Assembly (NCBI GenBank): GCA_034769895.1
Contig: CM068373.1
Coordinates: forward strand, 202,472,134 to 202,536,133
Direction of reading: 5' to 3'
DNA from: Magicicada septendecula
Lineage: Eukaryota; Arthropoda; Insecta; Hemiptera; Cicadidae
DNA: 64,000 nt
Of the stretch, positions 33,661-47,483 are shown piece after piece (positions within the stretch are counted from its first letter, which is position 1; each line of letters opens with the position of its first letter). The position numbers were made by a program, and so were the translations under genes. The notes beneath the pieces were generated by a model. The model had not been told where the DNA came from. It searched no databases and saw nothing but the letters and a program-made list of their open reading frames with translations.

Positions 33661-34795
33661 GTAGAATACTGTTAGCCAATTCATTTGTAATAGCTAAAAT
33701 TGCCAAATTATTAAGCCTTTCTTGGTAGGTAGTGCTTCTCTGCCAAGTTTTCAGTGAATTCGCTATACTGCTCAAAGATTTTTCAAGAGACGAAACTGTA
33801 ACTGGAATAGTACAGAAAAGCCTATAGGCAAGACAGAAGTTCACAAATACAGTTTGAAGGTTTTTGGAGTAGGCTTAGTGGATTCTTTTCTGATTCAAAC
33901 TCTGTTTTATAAATGTTCTTCAAGTGTAATATTTCTTCAAATAGATCCATTGCCAATTCCTTTTTAAACTTGATAATGAGAACTTTTACTTTCAATTCTA
34001 ATTCATCATTTTCCATGTCCGTAAAGTTCAATACTGGTGGAAACAAGTCACGAATTGAACTAATTGCAGTGAATCGTGTTTTTATGTTGCCCATTACAAA
34101 CTCTAATACTGGGTACATGACTGAGGTTTTAAATTTATTTTCTTGATCTTTGTTTACTGAAAAATCACTATTGGATTGATCTGTACTTTTTTTCCACCTT
34201 TTGGGAGATTCAGGAGGAACTTTTATTAGTTCTTTTGCAATTAAGTTTGGTTCTTCAATTATGCTGTCTGGGTTATCACGCAACAATTTCAATTCTGTCA
34301 GCAAATCTTCCACTAGAGTTATTTCAACGAGTGTGATTCCTTTGCTTTGAATAACAACATTTTTTTAGTCAATATATGAAAGCACTTTGAACCAAAATGA
34401 TGCCAACATTAAGCTCTTTGTGGAATTGAAATATTTCTTAAACCCTAATATGATGTTGTAGGCAGAGGGAGTTAGACTAGAAGACATCTCTTCTAAAGTA
34501 TATCCAACAATTTAAGTACTCCTGGGTAGTGCTTAACTATCGGTTTGACAGCTTGGATCCTCTCACTTCATCTTGTTTCAGGGAAGCTCTGCAGTGATAA
34601 AGGAATGTGCTTTTTCAAAACTTCCCAACATTTTTCTTTAGGGCTGCTAGAGAAAAATGAGTAAAGACTTGCAAAATGCCCAAAAAATGTCATCACATCT
34701 GCATTGAGTTTTGCAGCATTAACACCCACATGTTTCAAGGAATGTGCCCCACATGGTAAAAATATTATGGATTCGTTCTTTTCAAGAATTCTACT
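33656..34795 (-). pseudogene. ZMYM1-like hAT transposase fragment, minus, second 14.1-kb copy
   Basis: 163-codon stretch at 33822-34313, dimerisation frame at 33656-33844 (NELANSILL). Core remnant to 34795 carries the CCCAAAAAATG and GGAATGTGCCCC changes of unit 3, plus private changes such as TTTTTCTTTAGG near 34632. Confidence 0.8.
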
Positions 34796-35460
34796 TCCAA
34801 TTTAGAACTCAGTACAATCTAACGTATAACCAAACAAGTACATTAAAATCCTTTTTTCAACATAATGCAATAAAAAGCAATGTGCAGTTTCTGTTAACAC
34901 GCAAATGATTAAGTATTAATAATGGGTTAGAGTGGAATTTAATAATTACAAATTTTGTGGACTTGTGAAATTAGTAACACTATGTACTAATGTGTGATTA
35001 CCAGTTGAATTTCTGAATTCCTTTGATTCATTAATAAATTTTACTAATTTGTTTCTTTATGTCTATTTAATGATTTCTTATTAGTTTTTAATCTTTGTGT
35101 TTTCATTATTCATTTGTAAATTCTTGGATTTTGTTGTCCATGACATGTCCATTGATTAACTAATTATCATTAAAACACACAGAGGACTGCTCTTCTTTTG
35201 CAAGATCACAAGTATGTTTCAAGACCATTTGCAGGTCAGGCATTGTTCTGTCTGTTCACTTTCTGAAAGTGGTTGAGGAGCAAGGGGGAAGATGTCTCCA
35301 TTAAAACACACACACACACACACACTAGCACGCACACAATTCCTTTTTTTCTTTATTTAATTTGAATTCTATATTAGAACAATTGTTCTCAGAGTTTTAC
35401 AAGTTTTTTTTTAATTTCTTGGATCAAACAATGTACAATGTTTGATTTGTTATTGTATTC
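34796..35460. repeat. Piece E and spacer, second 14.1-kb copy
   Basis: Duplicate of 20686-21359; CA run near 35306-35326. Confidence 0.6.
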
Positions 35461-36026
35461 CATACTTCCAGCAGTTTTACATGATACATTCCTAACACGA
35501 ATAAGAAAAGTTTAAATCTGCTGATGATCTAAAGGAGTCATAGTTATTTGCAGACTGACAGGGTTATAAAATAATTCTGAAGAATTGTTGCTTTTACAAT
35601 ACCATCCTTTATCAAGTGACTACTCAAATCTGCCAGTTTTTTCACAGAAACTGAAGTTTGATGATTAGATCCATCATGATGACCTAGTGATGCTCCAAAC
35701 ATTTCAAGGATTCTCCTAGCCTTAAAAAACTGGACTGGCCTCATTTATTGACATGATTAATGTTAAATTTACTTTGGGATACTTCCAAACATAATACAGT
35801 TTAAAATAAACAAAAAAAATTGTATTTCTAATTTTTCCAGAACTGTATACACATAATTTGATCTGGATAGAACGTGTATTAAACAATACTATTTGATGCA
35901 AATAATTAAAATATCGGTGTGGAGAACCATACATGACTTCCATGTTTTAAGATTTATATTTAAAATCGTTTTAGAAATGAAATATTTCTACAGAAACTAC
36001 TTCTATCTTCGGCCTCAACCACAGAA
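35461..36026 (-). repeat. Module X, minus, second 14.1-kb copy
   Basis: Frame FFKARRILEMFGASLG at 35544-35744. Its right edge at 36026 is also the left boundary of the 11.16-kb tandem unit. Confidence 0.75.
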
Positions 36027-36320
36027 TTGTGGTCACTAACATCTACCACCTCACATTAGCGCACTTGATTTTCACTGATGATGGCAGTCGATGGCACTTC
36101 CGAAACGTCTGGTTTTGCAGAATACATTGGACCACGGCCAAACAGCCTGGAAAGGAATTTTATCAACAAACTACTTCATCGTTGCCGATAATGTAGTACA
36201 CATATAAAAAATTATCCCCTCCCCTTCACCTATCATTTTAAATTATAGAAAATTATCCCCTCCCCCTTCAACTTCCCCCTACCCCTTTTCGTTTATCGAT
36301 ATTTCATCTACCTTTCTAGA
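36027..36320 (+). mobile_element. PLE-like segment with hammerhead core, copy 2
   Basis: CTGATGA at 36075-36081, GAAAC at 36102-36106, GTC at 36107-36109, then the C-rich tract and CTTTCTAG. Same arrangement as at 21923. Confidence 0.4.
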
Positions 36321-36641
36321 ATGGATTATTATGACCTTTTCAGGATACTTTATTTATCAAAATTAAGTACTTTACTCTTGTTAAAACATAAAACGTTGCA
36401 GGTAAACTACCCCTTCTCCTTAACCGATCTTCACCAAAATCAACAGACCTTGAGTCCTCTACAATATGCAAAAAATTATTTGAATTTGCGGCAATTATCA
36501 TTCGCCATAGACAAAATTCTATACACAGACATCTTTCAAAAAATTACTTCTTTATGTATTGAGGGTAGTACAATCAGAATCAGCCCTTATCTCGAACACG
36601 ATTTTTTTCGCCATCCATTTCCTTATGGAACATGGAAGTAA
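36321..36641 (+). CDS. Orphan ORF of 106 codons, copy 2
   Basis: All 106 codons match copy 1 at the protein level. The start codon is ATG, as in copy 1. Confidence 0.4.
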   Translation: MDYYDLFRILYLSKLSTLLLLKHKTLQVNYPFSLTDLHQNQQTLSPLQYAKNYLNLRQLSFAIDKILYTDIFQKITSLCIEGSTIRISPYLEHDFFRHPFPYGTWK

Positions 36642-38014
36642 AAACAATATCCTTCTTTTTATAATATGTATTGCACATGTTTTCTAACTCGGGACACTAA
36701 TTATTAGATAAAATGTTTACCTTCATTTAAGCCAGCTTCCACTCACTGTGTTCTTTCTCAGAGGCCATAACATGTTTTTTTTTTAACGTTGCTGAACATA
36801 AATTGATGTTGAATTAAAAATAAAGTAAAGGATTAGCACCTGAATTTTGCAACGTGCAAGTTGAAGAATCTATTTAATTATTGCACTTAACTTGATATAA
36901 GTACTGATTACATTTCAGGATTATTATTTTCAGAAATAATGTTATGTAAACCAGATTTCCCCATATAAAGTTAATTAAAATTCTTTAACGCATAGCATTC
37001 CAGGCCTTTATGGTAGTAGATTTGTATTAATAAATTTGAATTTACACAAATAATTCTCTTTGATTAACCAGAGTTACACACACAAACTTAAGGCTAGGAG
37101 AATCCTTGAAATGTTTGGAGCATCACTAGGTCATCATGATGGATCTAATAATCAAACTTCAGTTTCTGTGAAAAGCTGGCAGATTTGAGTAGCCACTTGA
37201 TAAAGGATGGTATTGTAAAAGCAACAATTCTTTCAGAATTATTTTATAACCCTGTCAGTCTGCAAATAACTATCACTCCTTTAGATCATCAGCAGATTTA
37301 AACTTTTCTTATTCGTGCTAGGAATGTATCATGTAAAACTGCTGGAAATATGGAATACAAGAACAAATCAAACATTGTACATTGTTTGATCAAAGAAATT
37401 AAAAAAAAAAACTTGTAAACTCTGAAAACATTTGTTCTAATACAGAATTCAAATTAAATAAAGAAAAAAGGAATTGTGTGCGTGCTAGTGAGTGTGTTTT
37501 AATGATGGAGACATCTTTGCCGTTGCTCCTCAACCACTTTCAGAAAGTGACAGACAGAACAATGCCTGACCTGCAAATGGTCTTGAAACATACTTGTGAT
37601 CTTGCAAAAGAAGATCAGTCCTCTGTGTGTTTTAATGATAATTAGTTAATCAATGGACATGTCATGGTCAACAAAATCCAAGAATTTACAAACGAATAAT
37701 GAAAACACAGAGATTAAAAACTAATAAGAAATCATTAAATAGACATAAAGAAACAAATTAGTAAAATTTATTAATGAATCAAAGGAATTCAGAAATTCAA
37801 CTGATAATCACACATTAGTACATAGTGTTACTAATTTCACAAGTCCACAAAATTTGTAATTATTAAATTCCACTCTAACCCATTATTAATACTTAATCAT
37901 TTGCGTGTTAACAGAAACTGCACATTGCTTTTTATTGCATTATGTTGAAAAAAGGATTTTAATGTACTTGTTTGGTTATACGTTAGATTGTACTGGGTTC
38001 TAAATTGGAAGTAG
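36642..38014. repeat. Arm-derived flank, partial X, spacer and piece E, copy 2
   Basis: Arm-derived part 36850-37090, partial plus X from 37087, spacer, then E at about 37870-38014. No gene recognised. Confidence 0.6.
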
Positions 38015-39146
38015 AATTCTTGAAAAGAACGAATCCATAATATTTTTACCATGTGGGGCGCATTCCTTGAAACATGTGGGTGTTAATGCTGCAAAACTCA
38101 ATGCAGATGTGATGACATTTTTCGGGCATGTTGCAAGTCTTTACTCATTTTTCTCTAGCAGCCCTAGAGAAAAATGTTGGGAAGTTTTGAAAAAGCACAT
38201 TCCTTTATCACTGCAGAGCTTCCCTGAAACAAGATGAAGTGAGAGGATCCAAGCTGTCAAACCGATAGTTAAGCACTACCCAGGAGTACTTAAATTGTTG
38301 GATATACTTTAGAAGAGATGTCTTCTAGTCTAACTCCCTCTGCCTACATCATATTAGGGTTTAAGAAATACTTCAATTCCACAAAGAGCTTAATGTTGGC
38401 ATCATTTTGGTTCAAAGTGCTTTCATATATTGACTAAAAAAATGTTGTTATTCAAAGCAAAGGAATCACACTCGTTGAAATAACTCTAGTGGAAGATTTG
38501 CTGACAGAATTGAAATTGTTGCGTGATAACCCAGACAGCATAATTGAAGAACCAAACTTAATTGCAAAAGAACTAATAAAAGTTCCTCCTGAATCTCCCA
38601 AAAGGTGGAAAAAAAGTACAGATCAATCCAATAGTGATTTTTCAGTAAACAAAGATCAAGAAAATAAATTTAAAACCTCAGTCATGTACCCAGTATTAGA
38701 GTTTGTAATGGGCAACATAAAAACACGATTCACTGCAATTAGTTCAATTCGTGACTTGTTTCCACCAGTATTGAACTTTACGGACATGGAAAATGATGAA
38801 TTAGAATTGAAAGTAAAAGTTCTCATTATCAAGTTTAAAAAGGAATTGGCAATGGATCTATTTGAAGAAATATTACACTTGAAGAACATTTATAAAACAG
38901 AGTTTGAATCAGAAAAGAATCCACTAAGCCTACTCCAAAAACCTTCAAACTGTATTTGTGAACTTCTGTCTTGCCTATAGGCTTTTCTGTACTATTCCAG
39001 TTACAGTTTTGTCTCTTGAAAAATCTTTGAGCAGTATAGCGAATTCACTGAAAACTTGGCAGAGAAGCACTACCTACCAAGAAAGGCTTAATAATTTGGC
39101 AATTTTAGCTATTACAAATGAATTGGCTAACAGTATTCCACTCTAA
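38015..39146 (+). pseudogene. ZMYM1-like hAT transposase fragment, plus, copy 2 of long unit
   Basis: Core remnant from 38015, 163-codon stretch at 38489-38980, dimerisation frame at 38958-39146. It differs by one residue (VTVLSLEK where others have VTVSSLEK, near 39010) and keeps the 8 bases lost at 24983. The core lacks three bases at about 38347 (CTACATCATATT where copy 1 has CTACAACATCATATT). Confidence 0.8.
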
Positions 39147-39760
39147 CCCATTATTAATACTTAATCATTTGGGTGTTAACAGAAACTGCACATTGCTTTT
39201 TATTGCATTATGTTGAAAAAAGGATTTTAATGTACTTGTTTGGTTATAGGCCTACGTTAGATTGTACTGTGTTCTAAATTGGAAGTAGGTTTTAATTCCG
39301 GTACTTCGAATAAATACAGCCTTTTATCCATACAATAAATACAGCCTTTGAATGTACACTAAGTAAGGAAATGTTTGTTAAGTCTAATTAATTTTAAAAA
39401 TCTAAAAGGTTAAGTTAGATAATTAAACGTTGACACACCCTCCCAAAATCGTCTCTGTACCGTAATTATGTGCGATAAATGGAAACTAATTTCTGTACTT
39501 CCACTAAATACACCCTTTTAATAAAATATGTGCCAGTAAACCCCAATAAAATATGCACCAATAACAAAGCCTACTATCTAAGTTAGATAATTAAACGTAG
39601 ACACAACCTCCAAAAATCGTCTGTGTACCGTAATTATGTGCAATAAATGGAAACTAATTTCTGTACTTCCAATAAATACACCCTTTTAATAAAATATGTG
39701 CCAATACTCTGAATTCAAATTAAATAAAGAAAAAAGGAATTGTGTGTGTGTGTGTGTGTT
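39147..39760 (+). repeat. Satellite units and GT run, plus, copy 2
   Basis: Duplicate of 25031-25640; GT run slightly longer at 39741-39760. Confidence 0.7.
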
Positions 39761-40330
39761 TTCTGTGGTTGAGGCTGAAGATAGAAGTAGTTTCTGTAGA
39801 AATATTTCATTTCTAAAACGATTTTAAATATAAATCTTAAAACATGGAAGTCATGTATAGTTCTCCACACGGATATTTTCATTATTTGCATCAAATAGTA
39901 TTATTGTTTAATACATGTTCTATCCAGATCAAATTATGTGTATACAGTTCTGGAAAAATTAGAAATACAATTTTTTTTGTTTATTTTAAACTGTATTATG
40001 TTTGGAAGTATCCCAAAGTAAATTTAACATTAATCATGTCAATCAATGAGGCCAGTCTAGTTTTTTAAGGCTAGGAGAATCCTTGAAATGTTTGGAGCAT
40101 CAGTAGGTCAGCATGATGGATCTAATAATCAAACTTCAGTTTCTGTGAAAAGCTGGCAGATTTGAGTAGCCACTTGATAAAGGATGGTATTGTAAAAGCA
40201 ACAATTCTTTCAGAATTATTTTATAACCCTGTCAGTCTGCAAATAACTATCACTCCTTTAGATCATCAGCAGATTTAAACTTTTCTTATTTGTGCTAGGA
40301 ATGTATCATGTAAAACTGCTGGAAGCATGG
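39761..40330 (+). repeat. Module X, plus, copy 2
   Basis: Duplicate of 25641-26210. Confidence 0.75.
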
Positions 40331-41772
40331 TATACAAAGTTTCTATTATCCTTTTCAAGGTTGATGACCAAAACAAAAAGTACTACTTATAATTCATCAT
40401 TGTAGCAGTTACACAGCAGTATACTAAACATCTCTTGGTTAATACCTGTACTCTGGTCAGGTAGGACACAATGAATCATTCAAAACAAGTACAATTCAGT
40501 GTCAATGTCTAGTGTTTATGTGTCACTGCTACCCATAGTGAATCATTTGTATTGTACATAACAAATAGTAGTCTGACTGTACACGTTTTTCATCTGACAA
40601 GAATTTTATACTTAGGCAAACTCATTTAATGGTGTAACCTTCTGTAATATGTGCCAAACAAGTATTCATAAAATTAATATTTGTGTCAAATTGTGTTTTA
40701 TTTATTTCAAACAAAATCTGTTTTGTGGAAATAACTTTATGTCCAATACAATTATTATGTTATTTCTTTTTAGTATCCCTTATAGATTTGCGTGATCAAA
40801 ACTTTTAATACTAAAACTTTTTTTCAGCTGATAACCATGCTTTGTTGAGATTATTAAAGAAAAGTTTTGCTCATTCAGTGATGTGGCATCTTCAGTGATA
40901 AAGTTGAGTCTCATCGTGGTAAAACTACTGAAGACTTCATAGAATTGGAAAATTAATGAGAATAATATTCTTACAACCAGTGACAAGAATTATGAACTTA
41001 AAACAGTGGAATAAATTACTGAATACCAGATACTCTCAATTGCTAAAACAAACACACTTATATTACAACAGTTCTCTTTATATAATTATCCAGGACACAC
41101 TGTATAGCCTACAAACAGTAATAAAAAAATCACAATAGTTTACAACACAAGTAAACAATTGATCATTTGTCACTTTTATTAAAAACTGCTGTCTAATATC
41201 ATCCTATATGAATGCACAACCTACTACACCAACTTTCTAAAACTCAGCTGGTGGCAACATCCTAATTATCAGGCTAATGTGATAAAGTTCCAGATGAATG
41301 CCAAGAGTGTGGCTCTAGAATATTCTGCAGTGCTGCTGATTAACAGTATGTGATCAGCATCACATAGAGTACTACACATTTAAGCTATCTAATTGACTTG
41401 GTATTAGAATATTAGTAAAATGTGCTTGTTAACCAAATAGTGTGTTATTACTCCTGAAAATCCCATTTCACTAAGAGCATTTTAGAAGTCTGGGTTATCT
41501 TTTATGTTTCACTCCACAAACATGCCTTTAGTTCAGCATTTCTTAACCTATTGGGCATGAGCCACTGCAGGGTCCCGAGAGGGCATTTGGTGGGTTGCAA
41601 AGTCAGGTTCGGAAATTTATTTACTGTGTCTTAAAAAGCTACTACATGTAAATAACTAAGATATATCATTTTAACAATTTAAATTCAACCTGTTTTGTAC
41701 ATAGTCTAAACTGTACATTTTTGTTATTCATGCTCTACCATTGTTTTTTACCAGCTCTGATGTTTAACTCTC
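40331..41772. other. Spacer of the long unit, plus copy 2
   Basis: Duplicate of 26211-27654 with few substitutions, for example NKLLNTRYS where others read NELLNTRYS in the shadow frame at 40956. Confidence 0.5.
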
Positions 41773-42457
41773 TATAACCAGATTGAAAGTTGCTTCCCAG
41801 AGGGATACAGTGAATTCAATTGGATTCAAGACCCATTCTTGTATTTTGAAAGTTCTAACATGTTGTCAGTAAAACTAAATGAGCAATTGTGTGATATCAT
41901 CTGTGATGCTGGGATTAAAACTAAATTTTTAGTAAATTATTTTGTATAGTTAGTGATAACATGAGACATGTCATGGACAACAAAATCCATAAACTTTTAG
42001 ATTCTGACTTAACAAAGTTCTGGATATCTGTAAGAGATGAATATCCTGAACTTTCGGAGTTGCTCATCCCATTCACCACCTCATTCTTGAGTGAAATGGG
42101 ATTTTCATCTCAAGTGAAAAGCAAGCACACAAATAGACTTGACGCACACTCAGATTTATGACTTAATTTAACCACTCTTGAATCCAACATACCCCAGCTT
42201 TTGCAGAAAAAGCAGCTCCAACTGTCACATTAGTAACTAATGATTAGTTAGGCAAGTAAAAACTCTTTTGTTTTTAACTTCAGCATGTGTTTATTAGAGC
42301 AAATTAGTCTTTTGAATTACATATTTGCTTTTTGCTTTTCTATAATTAAGTGTATATATAATTTGTTTAAGCATAAAAGAAGGCTTAAAGTTCTCAGTGT
42401 TACCAAAAATATGATTATAAAGTGGGTGCACAAGTAGTTCTGCCATGCACACCCCTA
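41773..42457 (+). pseudogene. ZBED5-like hAT transposase C-terminus and element end, copy 3
   Basis: Frame 41961-42161 reads WISVRDEYPELSELL (V where the other copies have L). Element terminus at 42457. Confidence 0.75.
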
Positions 42458-44601
42458 CAAGTCTAATTAATTTTAAAAATCTAAAAGGTTAAGTTAGATA
42501 ATTAAACGTAGACACAACCTCCCAAAATCGTCTCTGTACCGTAATTATGTGCAATAAATGGAAACTAATTTCTGTACTTCCAATAAATACACCCTTTTAA
42601 TAAAATATGTACCAATAAAATACTGTATGTACGAATAACGTAGCCTACTAGGTTATACGTTCTAAATTGGAAGTACCGATAGGTTTTAATTCTAATAAAT
42701 ACAGCCTTTAATGTATATACAGCCTTTTATCCATACAATAAATACAGCCTTTGAATGTACACTAACAAAGGAAATTTTTGTTAAATCTAATTAATTTTAA
42801 AAATCTAAAAGGTTAAGTTGCATTGTTAAACGTAGACACAACCTCCAAAAATCGTCTGTGTACCGTAATTATGTGCGATAAATGGAAAATAATTTCTGTA
42901 CTTCCAATAAATACACCCTTTTAATAAAATATGTGCCAATAAACCCCAATAAAATATGCAAATAGGTTATAGGTCTACGTTCTAAATTGGAACTAGGTTT
43001 TAATTCCGGTACTTCGAATAAATACAGCCTTTAATGTTATGTACAGCAGCCTTGTATGCATACAATAATTTAATGTACACTAACAAAGGAAATTTTTGTT
43101 AAATCTAATTAATTTTAAAAATCTAAAAGGTTAAGTTGCATTGTTAAACGTAGATACAACCTCCAAAAATCGTCTGTGTACCGTAATTATGTGCGATAAA
43201 TGGAAAATTATTTCTGTACTTCCAGTAAATACACCCTTTTATTGTACACTAACAAAGTAAATTTTATTTAAGTTACATTGTCTACATAACCTCCATAAAC
43301 TGGCATTAGTTACTTGTGAAGAAAACAGTTCTAGTACACATCGAACACGGAAAAAAAATACAAACGTGGAGACGGAAGTTGTCTTTGGCCGCAGGAAACA
43401 GTGAAAGACCCGGAAACTTTCACTATAGCCTGCGGCCAAAGAAACTTTCGTCTCCGGGTTTGTACCTGTGTTCCGTGTTCGATGTGTACTAGAACTGTTT
43501 TCTTCACAAGTAACTAATGCCAGGTTATTGAGGTTATGTACGACAATGTAACATCTAAAATTTACTTTGTTAGTGTACAATAAAAGGGTGTATTTACTGG
43601 AAGTACAGAAATTAGTTTCCATTTATCGCACATAATTACGGTACACAGACAATTTTTGGAGGTTGTGTCTACGTTTAACAATGTAACTTAACCTTTTAGA
43701 TTTTTAAAATTAATTAGATTTAACAAAAATTTCCTTTGTTAGTGTACATTAAATTATTGTACGGATAAAAGGCTGCTGTACATTACATTAAAGGCTGTAT
43801 TTATTCGAAGTACCGGAATTAAAACCTAGTTCCAATTTAGAACGTAGACCTATAACCTATTTGCATATTTTATTGGGGTTTATTGGCACATATTTTATTA
43901 AAAGGGTGTATTTATTGGAAGTACAGAAATTAGTTTCCATTTATCGCACATAATTACGGTACACAGACGATTTTTGGAGGTTGTGTCTACGTTTAACAAT
44001 GTAACTTAACCTTTTAGATTTTTAAAATTAATTAGATTTAACAAAAATTTCCTTTGTTAGTGTACATTCAAAGGCTGTATTTATTGTATGGATAAAAGGC
44101 TGTATTTATTCGAATTAAAACCTATCGGTACTTCCAATTTAGAACGTATAACCTAGTAGGCTTCGTTATTGGTGCATATTTTATTGCGGTTTATTGACAC
44201 ATATTTTATTAAAAGGGTGTATTTATTGGAAGTACAGAAATTAGTTTCCATTTATTGCACATAATTACGGTACAGAGACGATTTTGGGAGGTTGTGTCAA
44301 CGTTTAATTATCTAACTTAACCTTTTAGATTTTTAAAATTAATTAGACTTAACAAACATTTCCTTACTTAGTGTACATTCAAAGGCAGTATTTATTGTAT
44401 CGATAAAAGGCTGTATTTATTCGAAGTACCGGAATTAAAACCTACTTCCAATTTAGAACACAGTAAAATTTAACGTAGGCCTATAACCAAACAAGTACAT
44501 TAAAATCCTTTTTTCAACATAATGCAATAAAAAGCAATGTGCAGTTTCTGTTAACACCCAAATGATTAAGTATTAATAATGGGTTAGAGTGGAATTCAAT
44601 G
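42458..44601. mobile_element. Foldback element with satellite arms, copy 3
   Basis: Duplicate of 28340-30483. The palindromic core is at about 43234-43588, with ACACATCGAACACGG (as at 54500) where copy 2 has ACACAACGAACACGG, making this core slightly more symmetric. Confidence 0.7.
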
Positions 44602-45923
44602 TTACTATGGTCTAAATTTAAGACAAAAAATAAACATAATCTGTGTTTATCAACACATAAGTGATACATAAGTCAATTGTTACAAAGATAAAAGAGTATA
44701 ACCAATTATAAGTGAGAGACCTGTTTCTAAAACGGCTTAAGTAGTGCAAAGTTTTTTTTTTCTTGCTTTCATTTGAGCAAACTGGTCAATAACATCTGAC
44801 TGATAAATTAATACTGTTAGCCAATTCATTTTTAATAGCTAAAATTGCCAAATTATTAAGCCTTTCTTGGTAGGTAGTGCTTCTCTGCCAAGTTTTCAGT
44901 GAATTCGCTAACCTGCTGAAAGATTTTTCAGGAGACGAAACTGTAACTGGAATAGTACAGAAAAGCCTATAGGCAAGACAGAAATTCACAAATACAGCTT
45001 GAAGGTTTTTGGAGTAGGCTTAGTGGATTCTTTTCTGATTCAAACTCTGTTTTATAAATGTTCTTCAAGTGTAATATTTCTTCAAATAGATCCATTGCCA
45101 ATTCCTTTTTAAACTTGCTAATGAGAACTTTTACTTTCAATTCTAATTCATCATTTTCCATGTCCGTAAAGTTCAATACTGGTGGAAACAAGTCACGAAT
45201 TGAACTAATTGCAGTGAATCGTGTTTTTATGTTACCCATTACAAACTCTAATACTGGGTACATGACTGAGGTTTTAAATTTATTTTCTTGATCTTTGTTT
45301 ACTGAAAAATCACTATTGGATTTACGTACTTTTTTCCCACCTTTTGGGAGATTCAGGAGGAACTTTTATTAGTTCTTTTGCAATTAAGTTTGGTTCTTCA
45401 ATTATGCTGTCTGGATTATCACGCAACAATTTCAATTCTGTCAGCAAATCTTCCACTAGAGTTATTTCAACATTGAGTGTGATTCCTTTGCTTTGAATAA
45501 CAACATTTTTTTAGTCAATATATGAAAGCACTTTGAACCAAAAAGATGCCAACATTAAGCTCTTTGTGGAATTGAAATATTTCTTAAGCCCTAATATGAT
45601 GTAGGCAGAGGGAGTTAGACTAGAAGACATCTCTTCTAAAATATATCCAACAATTTAAGTACTCCTGGGTAGTGCTTAACTATCGGTTTGACAGCTTGGA
45701 TCCTCTCACTTCATCTTGTTTCAGGGAAGCTCTGCAGTGATAAAGGAATGTGCTTTTTCAAAACTTCCCAACATTTTTCTCTAGGGCTGCTAGAGTAAAG
45801 ACTTGCAACATGCCCGAAAAATGTCGATCACATCTGCATTGAGTTTTGCAGCATTAACACCCACATATTTCAAGGAATGCGCCCCACATGGTAAAAATAT
45901 TATGGATTCGTTCTTTTCAAGAA
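44602..45923 (-). pseudogene. ZMYM1-like hAT, older variant, copy 2
   Basis: Frames 44786-44989 and 44967-45263, as at 30484. One residue differs (EEILHLKN here, EEILHMKN at 30849-31145). Confidence 0.75.
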
Positions 45924-46437
45924 TTCTACTTCCAATTTAGAACCCAGTACAATCTAACGTATAACCAAACGAGTACATTAAAATCCTTTTTTCAACATAA
46001 TGCAATAAAAAGCAATGTGCAGTTTCTGTTAACACGCAAATGATTAAGTATTAATAATGGGTTAGAGTGGAATTTAATAATTACAAATTTTGTGGACTTG
46101 TGAAATTAGTAACACTATGTACTAATGTGTGATTACCAGTTGAATTTCTGAATTCCTTTGATTCATTAATAAATTTTACTAATTTGTTTCTTTATGTCTA
46201 TTTAATGATTTCTTATTAGTTTTTAATCTTTGTGTTTTCATTATTCATTTGTAAATTCTTGGATTTTGTTGTCCATGACATGTCCATTGATTAACTAATT
46301 ATCATTAAAACACACAGAGGACTGATCTTCTTTTGCAAGATCACAAGTATGTTTCAAGACCATTTGCAGGTCAGGCATTGTTCTGTCTGTTCACTTTCTG
46401 AAAGTGGTTGAGGAGCAAGGGGGAAGATGTCTCCATT

Positions 46438-46489
<52 letters not shown>

Positions 46490-46620
46490 CACGCACACAA
46501 TTCCTTTTTTTCTTTATTTAATTTGAATTCTATATTAGAACAATTGTTTTCAGAGTTTTACAAGTTTTTTTTTTTAATTTCTTGGATCAAACAATGTACA
46601 ATGTTTGATTTGTTATTGTA
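45924..46620. repeat. Piece E, spacer and longest CA run
   Basis: E at 45924-46073. The CA run at about 46440-46486 is the longest in the window; the same site is 19-27 bases at 32323 and 57601. Confidence 0.7.
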
Positions 46621-47188
46621 TTCCATACTTCCAGCAGTTTTACATGATACATTCCTAACACGAATAAGAAAAGTTTAAATCTGCTGATGATCTAAAGGAG
46701 TGATAGTTATTTGCAGACTGACAGGGTTATAAAATAATTCTGAAGAATTGTTGCTTTTACAATACCATCCTTTATCAAGTGACTACTCAAATCTGCCAGT
46801 TTTTTCACAGAAACTGAAGTTTGATGATTAGATCCATCATGATGACCTAGTGATGCTCCAAACATTTCAAGGATTCTCCTAGCCTTAAAAAACTGGACTG
46901 GCCTCATTTATTGACATGATTAATGTTAAATTTACTTTGGGATACTTCCAAACATAATACAGTTTAAAATAAACAAAAAAAATTGTATTTCTAATTTTTC
47001 CAGAACTGTATACACATAATTTGATCTGGATTGAACGTGTATTAAACAATACTATTTGATGCAAATAATTAAAATATTGGTGTGGAGAACCATACATGAC
47101 TTCCATGTTTTAAGATTTATATTTAAAATCGTTTTAGAAATGAAATATTTCTACAGAAACTACTTCTATCTTCAGCCTCAACCACAGA
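46621..47188 (-). repeat. Module X, minus, joint of 11.16-kb units
   Basis: Frame FFKARRILEMFGASLG at 46707-46907. After the right edge the sequence passes into the orphan-ORF block, where copy 1 of this position (33041) passes into CA run and satellite. Confidence 0.75.
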
Positions 47189-47483
47189 ATTGTAGTCACT
47201 AACATCTACCACCTCACATTAGCGCACTTGATTTTCACTGATGATGGCAGTCGATGGCACTTCCGAAACGTCTGGTTTTGCAGAATACATTGGACCACGG
47301 CCAAACAGCCTGGAAAGGAATTTTATCAACAAACTACTTCATCGTTGCCGATAATGTAGTACACATATAAAAAATTATCCCCTCCCCTTCACCTATCATT
47401 TTAAATTATAGAAAATTATCCCCTCCCCCTTCAACTTCCCCCTACCCCTTTTCATTTATCGATATTTCATCTACCTTTCTAGA
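47189..47483 (+). mobile_element. PLE-like segment with hammerhead core, copy 3
   Basis: CTGATGA from 47238, GTC ending at 47272, C-rich tract and CTTTCTAG as before. Confidence 0.4.

Larger units (their letters stand above)
18924..47188. repeat. Tandem duplication, 14.1-kb unit, two copies
   Basis: Copy 1 is about 18924-33041 and copy 2 about 33042-47188. Offsets are constant: 19716/33822, 22216/36321, 24383/38489, 27843/41961, 29121/43239, 30849/44967 (14105-14118). Differences are sparse substitutions and CA-run length. Both ends lie at the X boundary. Confidence 0.85.
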
